Below are positions 23,279-35,869 of a stretch of 64,000 nucleotides of DNA, piece after piece (position 1 is the first letter of the stretch; each line of letters begins with the position of its first letter). The stretch lies in the NCBI GenBank assembly GCA_964034945.1, contig OZ035962.1, positions 18,710,530-18,774,529 of the forward strand. The letters are read 5' to 3'. A program made the translations under genes and the position numbers. The stretch comes from Chrysopilus asiliformis. Its lineage: Eukaryota; Arthropoda; Insecta; Diptera; Rhagionidae. The notes under the pieces are model-generated. The model was not told where the DNA came from. It made no database searches and saw nothing but the letters and a program-made list of their open reading frames with translations.

Positions 23279-23630
23279 GGCGCGTTTAGACCGAGCTAAC
23301 TTGGTACTGCCAATCTGGCGGTGCTAAACTAGAAGTTTATACTGCGAGGACTGTCAATTTGTTGCATTGGTGTACAATTTCTGCAATCTATAGCTTGAAA
23401 AAAGCACAAAGGATTAGAAAAAGCAGAAAAAAATTCACAGGGTCAAAAGATGAGTTTAACGTAAAAATTTAACTCACAAACAAGTTCATTTTGCAACTAT
23501 ATGGCAGCGCCAAGAGTTACAAGTGCCAAAATACCGCTGCTAAGCTGGCAGGCATTGCTAAAGTAGAATGTATTTATACCGGCGCTACATTAAAAAAAAC
23601 TGCCAACTTAGCACCGGTCTAAACGCGCCC
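23279..23630. mobile_element. TIR element (GGCGCGTTTAGACC ends), copy 1
   Basis: The left GGCGCGTTTAGACCGAGCTA is mirrored at the right end (tagcaccggtctaaacgcgcc). Inside are several gccaa/ttggc and gtgctaa units in both orientations. The same termini occur at 38649-39463. Non-coding, superfamily not recognised. Confidence 0.8.
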
Positions 23631-23851
23631 ATAGTCGTTTTGGAGGGAAATTGGGCGGCAGTTTTGAAAGTAATCTAGGTTTTACTAGTATTTTCACCTA
23701 CATATTTAGGACCTGGAACCAGACGCATCTAACAGTAAATACAGTACACACTCGATACAGAGAACTCAAGAAAACCGAAGCTTTTCACTATATCGAACAG
23801 TTCACTATACTGAGAGCTCATTACAACTACCGTGTTTTCGGGGTCGAAGTG

Positions 23852-24229
23852 GTAAAGCATTCGCCCTGTAATCAGTGATGCCATATCGAGAGGTTTTTTC
23901 TTTTCTTTTGAGCATTTTTTTTTCTTTTTTGAGTGATTTGGTAAAGCATTTGGCCTGTAATCAGTGATGCCAGATCGAGAGGTTTTTTCTTTTCTTTTGA
24001 GCATTTTTTTTCTTTTTTGAGTGATTTGGTAAAGCATTCGCCCTGTAATCAGTGATGCCATATCGAGAGGTTTTTTCTTTTCTTTTGAGCATTTTTTTTT
24101 CTTTTTTGAGTGATTTGGTAAAGCATTTGGCCTGTAATCAGTGATGCCAGATTGAGAGATTTTTTCTTTTCTTTTGAGCATTTTTTTTCTTTTCTTTTGA
24201 GCATTTTTTGTTTCTTTTTTGAGTGATTT
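23852..24229. repeat. tandem array of ~89-bp units in alternating A-B-A-B order
   Basis: Units start at 23852, 23941, 24029 and 24118 (89, 88 and 89 bp). Units 1 and 3 read gcattcgccctg…gccatatcgag. Units 2 and 4 read gcatttggcctg…gccagatcgag (or gattgag). All end in a ttttcttttgagcatttttt pyrimidine tract. The alternation shows that a 177-bp dimer was duplicated after the two monomers had diverged. Reading frames across it are repeat artefacts. Confidence 0.93.
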
Positions 24230-24774
24230 TTCGACCAAAAACGGAAAGAGGGAACTTTCACTTTTTCGTAGGATTTTTCACTACGAATGCGAATGTAGAT
24301 TCCCAAGTAGCATTTTTGCCTACCGCGTCGTTGGCGGTTGACATTTTGCTTCACAATTTAAGTCGCAGCTATGTTGCAGTAGCTTCCGATGCTGTTAGGG
24401 TTAATGATGCAAAAGGGCGCGTTGTTTGTTTAAAAATGTTCGCCTGCAGCACATCTTTTTAAGACATCTCTGTTTCTTTTTTGATTTCATATTTCTTCGA
24501 GAGTGCTAGTGGTTAAGAAACATTTTAAAACAGTGGATTCCAATTGCTAAGTTTTTCAGGGTACTTGCAATCTCACATCAAAATTTCAGGAACTTTTGTT
24601 CATATCTGTAACAGATTTATCTTGTTTTTGCAGTAGATCTAGACGAGATTTTTAAGTGTAGAAATGCACTTTACTAAAAAAATTTGAATAGTGGAGTTAT
24701 CTTGTTTTTGCAGCAACTCGACGATATATTCTATAGTTGTTAGTTTTTCAACTGTTATTTAGCATGCCGTCGTA
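24230..24774. other. intron sequence, little recognised
   Basis: The piece attcccaagtagcatttttgcc at 24299 resembles the CCCAAxTAxCA ends of 29093 and 60194 but has no visible partner. Nothing else stands out. Confidence 0.4.
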
Positions 24775-25320
24775 TTTATTTGTCTGTTTGTGTATCAGAT
24801 TCAAATTTTGCAATCAAATTCTGACCCACATCCCCTCTTCCAATTCCCCTCATCCAATTCCCCTCATCCAAATTTTGTACACATAACGTAAGTTCGATGA
24901 CAATACAATATTTTATCTACTTCGTCCTTGTAAGGATAAGGAAAGGATAAAGTGATTATAATTTTTTCTCAAATTTTCCGTAAAAAATCTCATTTGGGGG
25001 TTTTTGGGGTCGCTGAGTCTAATTCTGGAGTCAAAAAGTCCGTAAGGATAACGAAAGGTCCTGGAACTACACCAGAGTGTCTGGGATTACAAAAGATTTT
25101 GATTGCCGCATTTGTCTGTGCCGCATCTGTCTGTCCGTAAACTCCATAACTTTAAAAAAAATTGAAATGATTTTACACAACTCTTCGATACACCAAAATC
25201 CAATCCTACCAATCCTTCCCTCCTTTACCATAAATATGGATAAAAATTTGATCTGTTGCTCATGTAGAGTATTTGACGATTGCCCCCGGCAATTATAGCT
25301 TTTCTTATGTTTAGAAAAAG
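24775..25320 (+). repeat. ggataac-family block followed by TCTG-family fragment
   Basis: 24775-25070 repeats the ggataac family (gggtttttggggtcgctgag, gtaaggataacgaaaggtcc). It then runs into a TCTG-family tail with gccgcatctgtctgtccgt and a ggcaattatagcttttctta end at 25285-25310. The same joined pair seems to recur near 36480-36790, so the two families are often linked. Confidence 0.65.
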
Positions 25321-26401
25321 CAATGTTTTTATATGGGATGTTCACTATATCGACAATTCACGCGCTTTGTGTGAAATCTAAAGTATTTTTACCTTTTTGA
25401 AGATTTTAACAAACTTTTTTACAAGTTAACATTTAATTTATACAGGTATAGCAATAAAATGTCCATTATATAAGTATAACACTTTGTGCGATCCAAAGTA
25501 AAACCCCAAGAAAACATTATTCGAAAGTATTTTGAAATTTTATTATTTTTTTTTTGTGGCTCGAAGCTATGATCCTTTAGCCTTTTTTATTTTAATGATG
25601 TTTTAGCAAATTAGATTCCGCTCTTTGATAAATATATTTTTACATTTATTTATTTCGCTTCTTACAAATACTATCCCTTTGAAGTATTCGTACTTTTTAA
25701 ATTCACCAAGATTGCTAAGTACTCGAGTTTTTCTTTATTTTCAACCCCCATTATATTCAACTGTTTCCTTTAAACACTGGATAATGAGATGAAAATTTCG
25801 CGCAATATCCTCAAGGCTTTGTTCTTGGTGTGAAAGCGCGTGTTAATCTTCTATTCAGGTGTAAAACAAAGGAAAATTTCGTCCAACTTTAATCTTTAGC
25901 AAATCTTAATATTTATTTCATGCGAAAAAATTTACATAATTGAGAAAAATTTAAATATGATTGTTAATTTCAAGATTTTATTTGATAGTTTTTGTGTAAA
26001 AAGTGACGTAACGTAAAAAAATTCCATCCAAAAAAATTCAAAAAAAAACTCCTAAGAAACCGTTTTGGTAATTTTAAATCTTTTTGGTAATTTTATACCT
26101 TTTTGGTAATTTAAGCACAATCAAAGAAGTTCGAACTTTTCCCGTTAAACAACGAAACTTTCTCGTTAAACTTTATACAAAATTGAATTACAAATTTATA
26201 TCGCAACTTTTTATTCATTCGCCTGCGGCTCATTTATTCATATTGTTGAATGTTTTGTACTCATATCTACTTCCACGCACTCCATTTGGAGTTTTCTTTA
26301 TTCCCTTTTTAGACTCTATTGTATTGATACAGTCAAACTACTGCCATATTCGGATTCAACCACCTTAAATTCGTCAAAAAAGTCTCAAATATCGAAAGCA
26401 C
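25321..26401. other. intron sequence, nothing recognised
   Basis: AT-rich. Three short copies of tttttggtaattttaa lie at 26060-26115. No coding signal. Confidence 0.4.
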
Positions 26402-27374
26402 CAACAATCAGGATTGCAATTACGATTGCGGTTACGATTGAAGCTTCTCGACCGATGAGATCAAAGCTTTCAACGATTGGGGCACTAAAGCTTTGATCTC
26501 ATTGGTCTAGGAAGCTCAATAGCAATCGTAATCGTAATCGTAATCGTAATCGTAATCGTAATCGTAATCGTAATCGTAATCGTAATCGTAATCGTAATCG
26601 TAATCGTAATCGTAATCGTAATCGTAATCGTAATCGTAATCGTAATCGTAATCGTAATCGTAATCGTAATCGTAATCGTAATCGTAATCGTAATCGTAAT
26701 CGTAATCGTAATCGTAATCGTAATCGTAATCGTAATCGTAATCGTAATCGTAATCGTAATCGTAATCGTAATCGTAATCGTAATCGTAATCGTAATCGTA
26801 ATCGTAATCGTAATCGTAATCGTAATCGTAATCGTAATCGTAATCGTAATCGTAATCGTAATCGTAATCGTAATCGTAATCGTAATCGTAATCGTAATCG
26901 TAATCGTAATCGTAATCGTAATCGTAATCGTAATCGTAATCGTAATCGTAATCGTAATCGTAATCGTAATCGTAATCGTAATCGTAATCGTAATCGTAAT
27001 CGTAATCGTAATCGTAATCGTAATCGTAATCGTAATCGTAATCGTAATCGTAATCGTAATCGTAATCGTAATCGTAATCGTAATCGTAATCGTAATCGTA
27101 ATCGTAATCGTAATCGTAATCGTAATCGTAATCGTAATCGTAATCGTAATCGTAATCGTAATCGTAATCGTAATCGTAATCGTAATCGTAATCGTAATCG
27201 TAATCGTAATCGTAATCGTAATCGTAATCGTAATCGTAATCGTAATCGTAATCGTAATCGTAATCGTAATCGTAATCGTAATCGTAATCGTAATCGTAAT
27301 CGTAATCGTAATCGTAATCGTAATCGTAATCGTAATCGCAATCGTAATCGTAATCGTAATCGTAATCATTAGTG
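26402..27374. mobile_element. foldback element containing an expanded hexanucleotide array, copy 1
   Basis: The left part (26410-26450) carries inverted versions of the hexamer (gattgcaattacgattgcgg). It is followed by a hairpin whose arms ctcgaccgatgagatcaaag and ctttgatctcattggtctag face each other across a short loop (26448-26512). The long aatcgt array follows. The same order of hexamer, hairpin and hexamer is seen in compact form at 40684-40963, where terminal inverted repeats are intact. Confidence 0.8.
26524..27367. repeat. (AATCGT)n array, ~140 units
   Basis: 844 bp of aatcgt repeated with a single visible substitution (T to C at 27339) and one change near the left edge. The two long minus-strand frames (threonine-isoleucine and arginine-leucine dipeptides) come only from the 6-bp period. 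Such near-perfect homogeneity implies very recent expansion, or an assembly that has filled or collapsed the true length. Confidence 0.97.
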
Positions 27375-28689
27375 TGATCCAGGCATTTGCAAAAAAGTGG
27401 TTGAAGACTAGAGCTGATGCAGCAAAACCACAGCCAGTTTCGGATTCAAAAAAATACTCTTATTTCGCGTGCCCCAAAATGAGTGTCGGACTGTGTAATT
27501 ATTGTCAAAGTTTGTGTTATCTCTGTGAACGTGAAAAAATATCTACATTTTGAGCAAGGTTATACACCTTACAGACTAATAAACTAATTTTCCCTTGTAG
27601 TACTCCTCTTGTAACAATTGCTGATGAGTAAATATCTTTCATTAGGTTTCCTTAGGTAAATTGTAAAATATCACGTATACCAGCTGATAAACAGAAAGAT
27701 TCAACTCCTTTGCAAAGGTAGATAGGTTTATATTATTCGATCAATATAAATACTCGTTCTAATGTATGCGTATATGAGTAGTACTTTAAAACATGGAAAA
27801 CTTTATCTTCCATCTTAAACTATATACATATATGTATACATAAGTTGTCCTTCAGAATTCCTTAAAACGAAATTCCTTATAATAATTTAAGTTTAAGTGC
27901 TGGTTTAATATGTATAATACAAGTATATACAAATCTTCTTCTCAGTTATGCAACGTTAAGGTTATATTAGTAGCATATTCTTGACAATTTGCATATAGAT
28001 ATATGGGTGTGGATGTACTTAGTTATGACCAATGCTTGTAAAGCCTCTGAAGGATAAGGGGGTGGATGTATTCAGAATATTTACATACGTTTTCACATAA
28101 AAGAAGCTCATTCATTTTGACAAATATGTGAAAAGCTAAAGATACTCTGCATTGTAGACAATATGAACACCGGAAGAATTTCATTTAAATCTTTTCCACT
28201 CATTCGGTTGTGTAACCTTCTTTTGTTCACTTCCGTTTTGTAGGTTCCGTAATTTATACGTCATGTTTAATTCAAATTCTGATATACAGATCTAATTGTT
28301 GAAATAGCAAAGCCAAATGGGAATTTTTATTTTAAGAAACTTAATCTTCTCGCAAGGTCTATCTAGTCGTATATGTGACACGGTAGATATTTGAAATTCC
28401 GTGTTGATTAAATGTAATTAATGAAGTCAATTTTCGAAATACTGAAGCTCTTTAAAAAATCTTTTTCCAATATATAACATCTCTTAAATGTTAGTTGGAA
28501 TAATTCAAACACTTTTTTCGGAGTGACCATCTGAGGTTGTAAAAAATGCAGGTTTTTTATATTTCTATTTGCTTTAGGTTCGGTGTTATACTATACTTTG
28601 AACTACTTAGCAAAAGTGTAATCAGAAAATAACTGATTTCTCTGGCCAGAAACGGATGTTGTAAAATGTATTTCGTGGGTGATTTTACA
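27375..28689. other. intron sequence, nothing recognised
   Basis: AT-rich, ordinary base composition, with no repeat partner and no splice-flanked conserved segment seen. Confidence 0.45.
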
Positions 28690-28955
28690 AGCTTTTATCT
28701 ATATATACAATAAAAGTCAAATTCCACTGACTCACTTTTCACAATATGTCTGAAACATCTAAACCGATTCCCATAAAATTTTGAATAGGTGTTCGCTAAG
28801 AAACGGTTTCACAAAATTCGAAACGGAAAGCCCAGTAAGGAATCTGCTGTTAGAATTTCAAAATTAGAATATGAGAGATCCTAAAGGCATACCAATTTAT
28901 GCAAAAAACTCTAACCCGACAACGACGAGTATGCAAACTATTTTTATAATTTTTT
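28690..28955. repeat. possible Helitron-like 5' fragment
   Basis: tctatatatacaataaaagtc (28698 on) followed by 'aaaccgattcccataaaattttg' resembles the start and leader of arthropod Helitrons as at 811-890, but no matching 3' hairpin and CTAG end is visible before the next element. Tentative. Confidence 0.35.
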
Positions 28956-28959
28956 TTAA

Positions 28960-30247
28960 CACGTTCATCGCTCACGCATTTTTTGAGTTTTTTGTGATTT
29001 TTTGAACATTTTTTCTAAGAGAAACTGCATGTCACATATTTGGGACAGATATCTAAGACACTTAAAAGTGACTTGAGTTTTTAGTAGGATTACCCAAATA
29101 GCATTTTAAGCAGCAATTATGGTGTTTATCCCCATATTTCGTCACCATGCAAGTCGCGGCGATAAGCAATTTATGTCGCAAATACGTATCTAGTTGTGCC
29201 AACGAGACGCGCAACGAGACCCATAGTGGGGAACACTTTTCTGCGGTTTGCTACGTCGCAATTATAACGACAGGGACGTAATTAGTTGCCACATGCGCGA
29301 GCGTCATCTGACGGCATTATATCACACAATTACACAAATCATCGAGCGGGTTTTCTTTCTCCCTCGAATGCTTGCTAGTAAACAGAGATGAACAAATAAA
29401 AACGTAAGCAGAAGACGAACGAGAAAAATCTAATGGCGACAAATTAATGGAAACTTTTGTGGAGTGTTATTTTATAATGGACTTTTCTTCCGGTTGCATG
29501 TCGTGATTTTAATTGCCATTAAAATTTTTCGACAATATTGGATCTGAAGTTTAAACAGATTTTAATGGGCCATCAAATTATTTTGTTTTTAATCAAAAAT
29601 TTCTTTAATTTTATTTTATCGGTAAAATTTTTTTTTCTTTTGCAATGAAATTTTGATGCCAATAAAATTATGCTGTTTCAAAAATGTCTGCTATCCACTT
29701 TTTATGCAATATCCTTCAGTCATTCGCCTGAAATAAGAAATTTAATTCTCGAAACGAAATCGTTTCCATCAAATGTCAGTGAGAAATATGGCGGCTGAAG
29801 GCATCAATTTTTTTTGGTGTTTCTCAGACGGGGAGCTTTAATGAAACTTTAGTGGTAGCAGTTTCGTCACTTTTTCCATCACACGCTTCTTCAAAATTAA
29901 ACTGACGTTCAGGCTCCACAGCCAATCACTATTTCGGCCCGAAAACCATCAAATGCTGCTCTATCGCCGCAGGATTTTCATGAAGCGAATGTTGCCCCAA
30001 AGATCGTGCTCGTCACTTCTTTCGCTTCTTTTACGCGGATGTGAATTATAGGTGTAAATTTTTAATCCCGATTGTGTAAATTTCTACTCTTTCAAGTCGC
30101 AAAGAACAAATCTCATGTTCCCGTACTTTTCGATGCTGTTTGGGTAGTGTCACATTACATTTTTAATCAAATGTGACCCATATGTGTGACGTGAGTTTGA
30201 GGGAAACCTACAACGTCACATATACGTGACGTTGAGGGGTGAACGTG
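28960..30247. mobile_element. TTAA-flanked element (CACGTTCA ends)
   Basis: TTAA precedes (28956-28959) and follows (30248-30251) a sequence whose ends CACGTTCATCGCTCA and tgaggggtgaacgtg are inverse copies with mismatches. A hairpin acgtcacatatacgtgacgt lies about 13 bp inside the right end. The TTAA duplication is the piggyBac-superfamily hallmark. No transposase is present. Most of its length is occupied by another insertion (29093-30144). Confidence 0.75.
29093..30144. mobile_element. nested element with CCCAAAYAGCAT ends
   Basis: TA|CCCAAATAGCAT at the left and atgctgtttggg|TA at the right are inverse copies with TA on both sides. It sits wholly inside the TTAA element, so it inserted later. 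The same style of end with a 2-bp flank is seen at 60194-60450. No open frame of note. Confidence 0.65.
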
Positions 30248-30261
30248 TTAAACTCTATATG

Positions 30262-30470
30262 ATATATCATATAAGATTTAGTATACCGTTTTTAAGGCAT
30301 CGAACCAATCATCGGGCAAAAAATGAACCACACCAGGATGTAAGGGATGACAAAAGATTTTGACTCCGCATATCCGTCCGTCTGTCTGTCCGTCTGTCTG
30401 TCCGTCTGTCCGTGAACACCATAACTTTCTGAAAGATTGAGCTAGAGACTTGAGACTCACCGCCCCATAC
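30262..30470 (-). repeat. TCTG-family variant containing the related uninterrupted Helitron site
   Basis: The inverse of this stretch reads cggtatactaaatcttatat, which matches 799-810 plus 1702 onward with the Helitron removed. The body (gatgacaaaag, gtccgtctgtctgtccg, gattgagctagagacttg) is TCTG-family text in inverted orientation. Confidence 0.72.
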
Positions 30471-31039
30471 CTAAAAGTCGTCTGAAAACACTAAAATGGC
30501 AATGCTAATGGTTTCTAAGTTGTAGGGAAATAAAGTTATTTTTCAAGAAATCGATATTTTAAAAAATTGGGTTAGTCGTAGATATGCAATAAATTTTCAT
30601 CAGCAATCTGAAGAAAATAGGAGGGAAGAAAATTTTCCGAAAAAGTCAGGAAAAACCTGTTCTTTTATTGAACTCTTTTACTGATACTTGTTTTCCATAT
30701 ATCGTAAATAGGCTTGTGGAAAAAGACGTTATAAACCGAAACCCCAATATGTAAACCGAAAAGTAAAATATTTTTGCTTGTTGATTTTTCCGACTTTCCC
30801 AAAATTGTATTCGTGAAAATTTAAAGAAAAGTGGTAGGAAAACCATTAGATATGCCATTTTGGTGTTTTTGGATGTATATGATAGACAACTGAATTTGCC
30901 ATCTAGGAAAAAATGAGAAAAATTATCCAACACGTTTCCGACATTTTCTTTAAATGTAGGAATTTTTCCAAAGATTTCTATTTCCACCAATTTTTTCACA
31001 CTATTTCTTTTTTTAAAGTAATGGATTTCCACATTAAGT

Positions 31040-31300
31040 CGTTTTGATAGTCACTCTGATGAGATCCAGCCATTGATTCTCAGGATCGAAACTTGGTGTT
31101 TCCTTTTAAAAAATCTTTTCAGATTCCTCATATTTCCCATATCAAATTCGATTTCATTGTATTATTCAATGAGAAATCTGGTAGTTAAATAGAAATGGTT
31201 TCGATAGAAGCAAAAATGATTCAATATGACCTATAGTTCGAAAATTACGATAGTGAATAATATTAAAAATCCAAAATGATCGAGAAGTTCAAGTAATTTT
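31040..31300. repeat. dispersed repeat, second copy (pair with 5311-5580)
   Basis: Shares ordered segments with 5311-5580, ending in 'ttaaaaatccaaaatgatcgagaagttcaag'-like text, with many substitutions and small gaps. Class unknown. The region from 30471 to here shows no coding signal. Confidence 0.6.
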
Positions 31301-31410
31301 CTCATTAAGGTATATTCAAAACCGTTAGTGGTGCTACTTGGGGAGCCAGGGAGCAACTTTCCGTTATATTTTAAAGTTTTCATGAAAATTTACAAAGCCA
31401 TTTGGTATTA

Positions 31411-31774
31411 AGGTGCCGCTCCACATGAGAGTAAATGCCGGCGAGAACCTCTCGATAGCAGCTACTCGCAAATGGACACGTCTCCGAGAGTCGCTAGCAG
31501 AAACTCGCAAAAACTCGCGAGCTAGTTTCTGCGAGCTGTCAAAAGTGGTTCTACTCTCTAGTCGACAGGCCTCCACTGAACTCTCGGAGAGTAGCTTGTC
31601 AGATACGAACAGCGTTTGAATTTCGCTAGTAGCTCTCGAGAACGCTAGAAGCTAGAAGTTCGATTTCGCTAATAGCGATAGAAAAATCGCCGAAATTAAC
31701 TCTCAAATGAACAACCTCCTGCGAGTAACTCTCGAGAGTTACTCGCGTATTTACTCTCATGTGGAACGGCACCT
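31411..31774. mobile_element. foldback MITE with TA flanks (AGGTGCCGCTCCACATG ends)
   Basis: The left AGGTGCCGCTCCACATGAGA and the right tctcatgtggaacggcacct are inverse copies over about 27 bp, with TA at both outer borders. The interior is packed with ctctcg/cgagag and actcgc/gcgagt units in both orientations, so almost the entire 364 bp can fold. Non-coding. Confidence 0.85.
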
Positions 31775-32384
31775 TAAGTGCTATGACTGTAGGTATCGTA
31801 CTATGCCAAAACGAAAGTGACTCGCAATGAGGTGTAACTTTAAAAATCTATCTTATATCTATTTATTAGAAATTTGTGCTTTCTTACCTGATAGCCTTTA
31901 AACTCGATATGAAAAAGCATATGAAGTTTAAATGGCTGATTTTTTTTTCAAAAGTAAATTTGTTAACTCTTTTTAAGATAAATTCAAGCAAGTAAAATGC
32001 ATAAATGCTTTCGATCCAAAACTGAACGTACTTTTCACATGCAATATACGAGCTTTAACTTTAGCATTTTTGGCAATTTTTTTTAATTCAAAGATTTAAC
32101 TAATAAAGAAGCATTCCGTGCAAAATAACAGGAAAATAAATAACTTGAAATGTTAATTAGAATGTGTATCAATACTATTTATCAATTGATTCGTATTATA
32201 ACAGGTTTTCGAATATCTCTGTTTTATTATCATATAATGTATATTAATATCTTTATTTCTGTTGATTTTTTTTAACTACTATATATCAATTATATTTATA
32301 ATATTAAAAATATTTCTGTGTTTTCTTTTTAAATTCAATGTATGAGTATAAAAAAGTTATTTTTCGGTTCTTATTATATTTAGG

Positions 32385-32431
<47 letters not shown>

Positions 32432-33300
32432 CAAGATAGCCGTATTATGTAACACACAGAACAAGCATATTATACGTAGTTTTATGAAACTATCATCAAC
32501 TATATCAGTAATCACAATAATATTTTAATAAATTTCTTTAATAATCTTTATATAATATATTAAATGTATACAATTTAAACTGATAGACAACACAACATTC
32601 AATTCGTTCCAGAAATGCTTAATTATATATACAATCATTTTCACATTCCCTTTGAAATCGCTTGCAGTATAAAAAAGTTGAGCAAACACAATTTCCATAT
32701 GTTTTAAAACATAATTCATGAATTTTAATCAAAATTCAAAAAAAAACACATCATGTACATATGCTCAGCTTTTTTACTTATGTAGGTTCATGAATCAAAA
32801 GAAAAATCAAATCAAAACTATAAATTTTTAGATCTCTTTTGGTTTAAGAAATTAATGTAATTTTTTTTTCGCAATTTTTCAATTATTTAGTAATAAATAT
32901 TAAATGTTTTACTATATATATATATATATATATATATAAACATTTTTTACTGATTAAATTCGTCATACAAATATATATAAAAAATTACTACAAAATGCTT
33001 TTAGCATAACTCGTGCCAGCTGGGAGTACAATCAAGTTGACGTGCTGTGGGTTTCTTCGTTATAAAAATTGTTATTGTAAGGCAGAGTATTATAAATTAT
33101 GATGTAGTATTTTTTTTAAAGAACATAAAAAATTGGTAATTAATTGTGTATGCTTGATAGTGTAGTGTACTGTGTATAGAGTTCAAATATCTCAATTCTC
33201 TTAGACAAGTAATATGTGCTTTTCGTCTTTGATTTATAAGCAGTTTGCTTAATTTTGCAGTACGCTGAGAGAAAGAATTCCTATAAAAAAAATAGTAATA
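31775..33300. other. AT-rich intron with (AT)n tracts
   Basis: Pure at-dinucleotide runs lie at about 32388-32424 and 32914-32938. No coding signal and no repeat partner noticed. Confidence 0.5.
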
Positions 33301-33410
33301 AAGGGTGATCCAATTGCACGTACTTTTTCAAATAGGATTATTTTGACAGTTCTTATGTGTCAACTGGCTTGTCTATATGACGTTTGTGTTCAGTATTCAG
33401 TGCCATTTCA

Positions 33411-34560
<1,150 letters not shown>

Positions 34561-34599
34561 TTCGGTTTATGGGCTTTGCATACGTTGTTGGCTTGTTGG

Positions 34600-35753
34600 C
34601 TTGTTGGCATAAACCAACGACTTAACATAACCCCATAAAAAGAAATCCAACGTCGTTAAATCGCATGAGCGAGGTGGCCGTTCGGCCGGACCATTTCTCG
34701 AGATTACACGATTAACGAACTTCTCCTTCAATAGATCAATGGTTTGATCAGCTGTGTGGCATGTGGCATCATCTTGTCGGAATCACATATCACCGATGTC
34801 AAGTCCATCCAATTTTTGCCAAAAATAGTCTTCCAACATGGCACGATAGCGAACTCCATTGACCGTAACATGGCGATCATTTTCACCGACGAAAACATAC
34901 GGTCCAATCACACCTCCGGCATAAAATCCACACCACACGGTCACTTTTTGTGGATGCAATGGAGTCTTTTGAAGCACATGTGGGTTTGTTGCTGTCCAAT
35001 AACGCATATTTTGCTTATTGACAAAGCCATTAACCCTCTAGTAGGCAAGTGTATCTACAGATACAGCTGACTTTTTTTCTAATTATCAACCTCCTACCGC
35101 GACAAGTGTGTTTCTAGATACGCTCTCTTTTTCCGGCTGCTGGCAACTCAAACAACTACCTAGGGACAAAAGGGTTTCCGTTCTGGGTTTCCTGAAGCAC
35201 AATTAAGCTGCTCTAATTGTTTCTTATTGAGAAAAAATTGGCCTACCAGAGGGTTAAGCCAAAAATGAGCTTCATCGCTGAAGATGATTTTTCGATTATA
35301 TTCAGGATTCTCTTCAAACTTTTGTAGAGCCCAATCGGAGAAGTTTCGGCGCTTCAAATGATCAAGAGGCTTCAATTCTTGAGTTAATTTGATCTTGTAA
35401 GGGTGTAGACCAAGATCTTTACGCAAAATTCGCCACAATGTGGACTGAGAGATTCCCAATTCATTTGGCCCATTTTGAACTGAAGCACTTACGGCTGCGA
35501 TATTTTCGGTACTTCGACCGGTGCGTTGTCTCACTGGCACAGGAACATTCATTAGTGAATATGTTGACTCGAATTTATCCACTATAGCACGCACAGCCTG
35601 TCTGGTGGGACGACCATTACGACCGAAAATTGGAGTAAGTGCGCTTAAAGTTGCGACCACCGACTCAGAATTTCGGTAGTAAGTTTTAATAATTTCCAAA
35701 CATTGCTCGTTCGTGAACTTCAACATGATAAAAATGTAAACCTTGACTGACAT
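34600..35753 (-). pseudogene. mariner-like transposase, broken by a stop and a MITE
   Basis: The N-terminus includes MLKFTNEQCLEIIKTYYRNS and the HTH-like segment PIFGRNGRPTRQAVRAIV. Then come GISQSTLWRILRKDLGLHPY and KIIFSDEAHFWLN (first catalytic Asp). After the nested TTAA MITE the frame continues GFVNKQNMRYWTATNPHVLQ and VTVWCGFYAGGVIGPYVF. An in-frame stop occurs in the 'GDM*FRQDDATCH' segment (second Asp), and the third Asp region follows as RPPRSCDLTTLDFFLWGYVK. All three catalytic Asp positions are visible, so the copy decayed only recently. Not functional as it stands. Confidence 0.9.
35034..35253. mobile_element. 220-bp TTAA (piggyBac-type) MITE inside a transposase
   Basis: TTAA at 35030-35033 and again at 35254-35257 flanks ends CCCTCTAGTAGGC and gcctaccagaggg (13-bp inverted repeats, one mismatch). 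Removing 35034-35253 plus one TTAA restores the transposase reading WLN|GFVNKQ, an independent proof of the limits. A stem tgtatct…agataca lies 16 bp inside the left end, with a related tttctagata motif at about 35110. Confidence 0.95.
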
Positions 35754-35869
35754 TTTAGCATTGCCAGATCATAAAAAAAGTTTTAGGGTGCGTTTTTATT
35801 AAAATACAAAATTGTTATGTCCTTGTTGAAAGACCCTTTAGTTATAAATCACAAAAAAAAATGGGTATT

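Larger units (their letters stand above)
34591..35838 (-). mobile_element. mariner-type element, lineage 1, minus strand
   Basis: The outer end (35838 inward) reads AAGGGTCTTTCAACAAGGAC on the minus strand, followed outside by TA at 35839-35840; the deletion derivative at 1751-2310 has the same ends. The inner end is lost where it abuts the plus-strand element at about 34590, with a three-fold ttgttggc at the junction. Confidence 0.85.

Noticed and set aside
23729..24354. Lysine-rich minus-strand frames of 169 and 101 residues
   Set aside because: They arise from the ~89-bp tandem units with pyrimidine tracts; no sign of a protein.
23755..25370. Possible pogo-like element (cactcgatacagagaactc … ttcactatatcgacaattc)
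   Set aside because: The two motifs are similar in theme but are not clear inverse copies; no TA flanks and no transposase.
26485..27369. Open frames of 294 and 280 residues made of Thr-Ile or Arg-Leu dipeptides
   Set aside because: Direct consequence of the AATCGT hexamer array having no stop on the minus strand in two frames.
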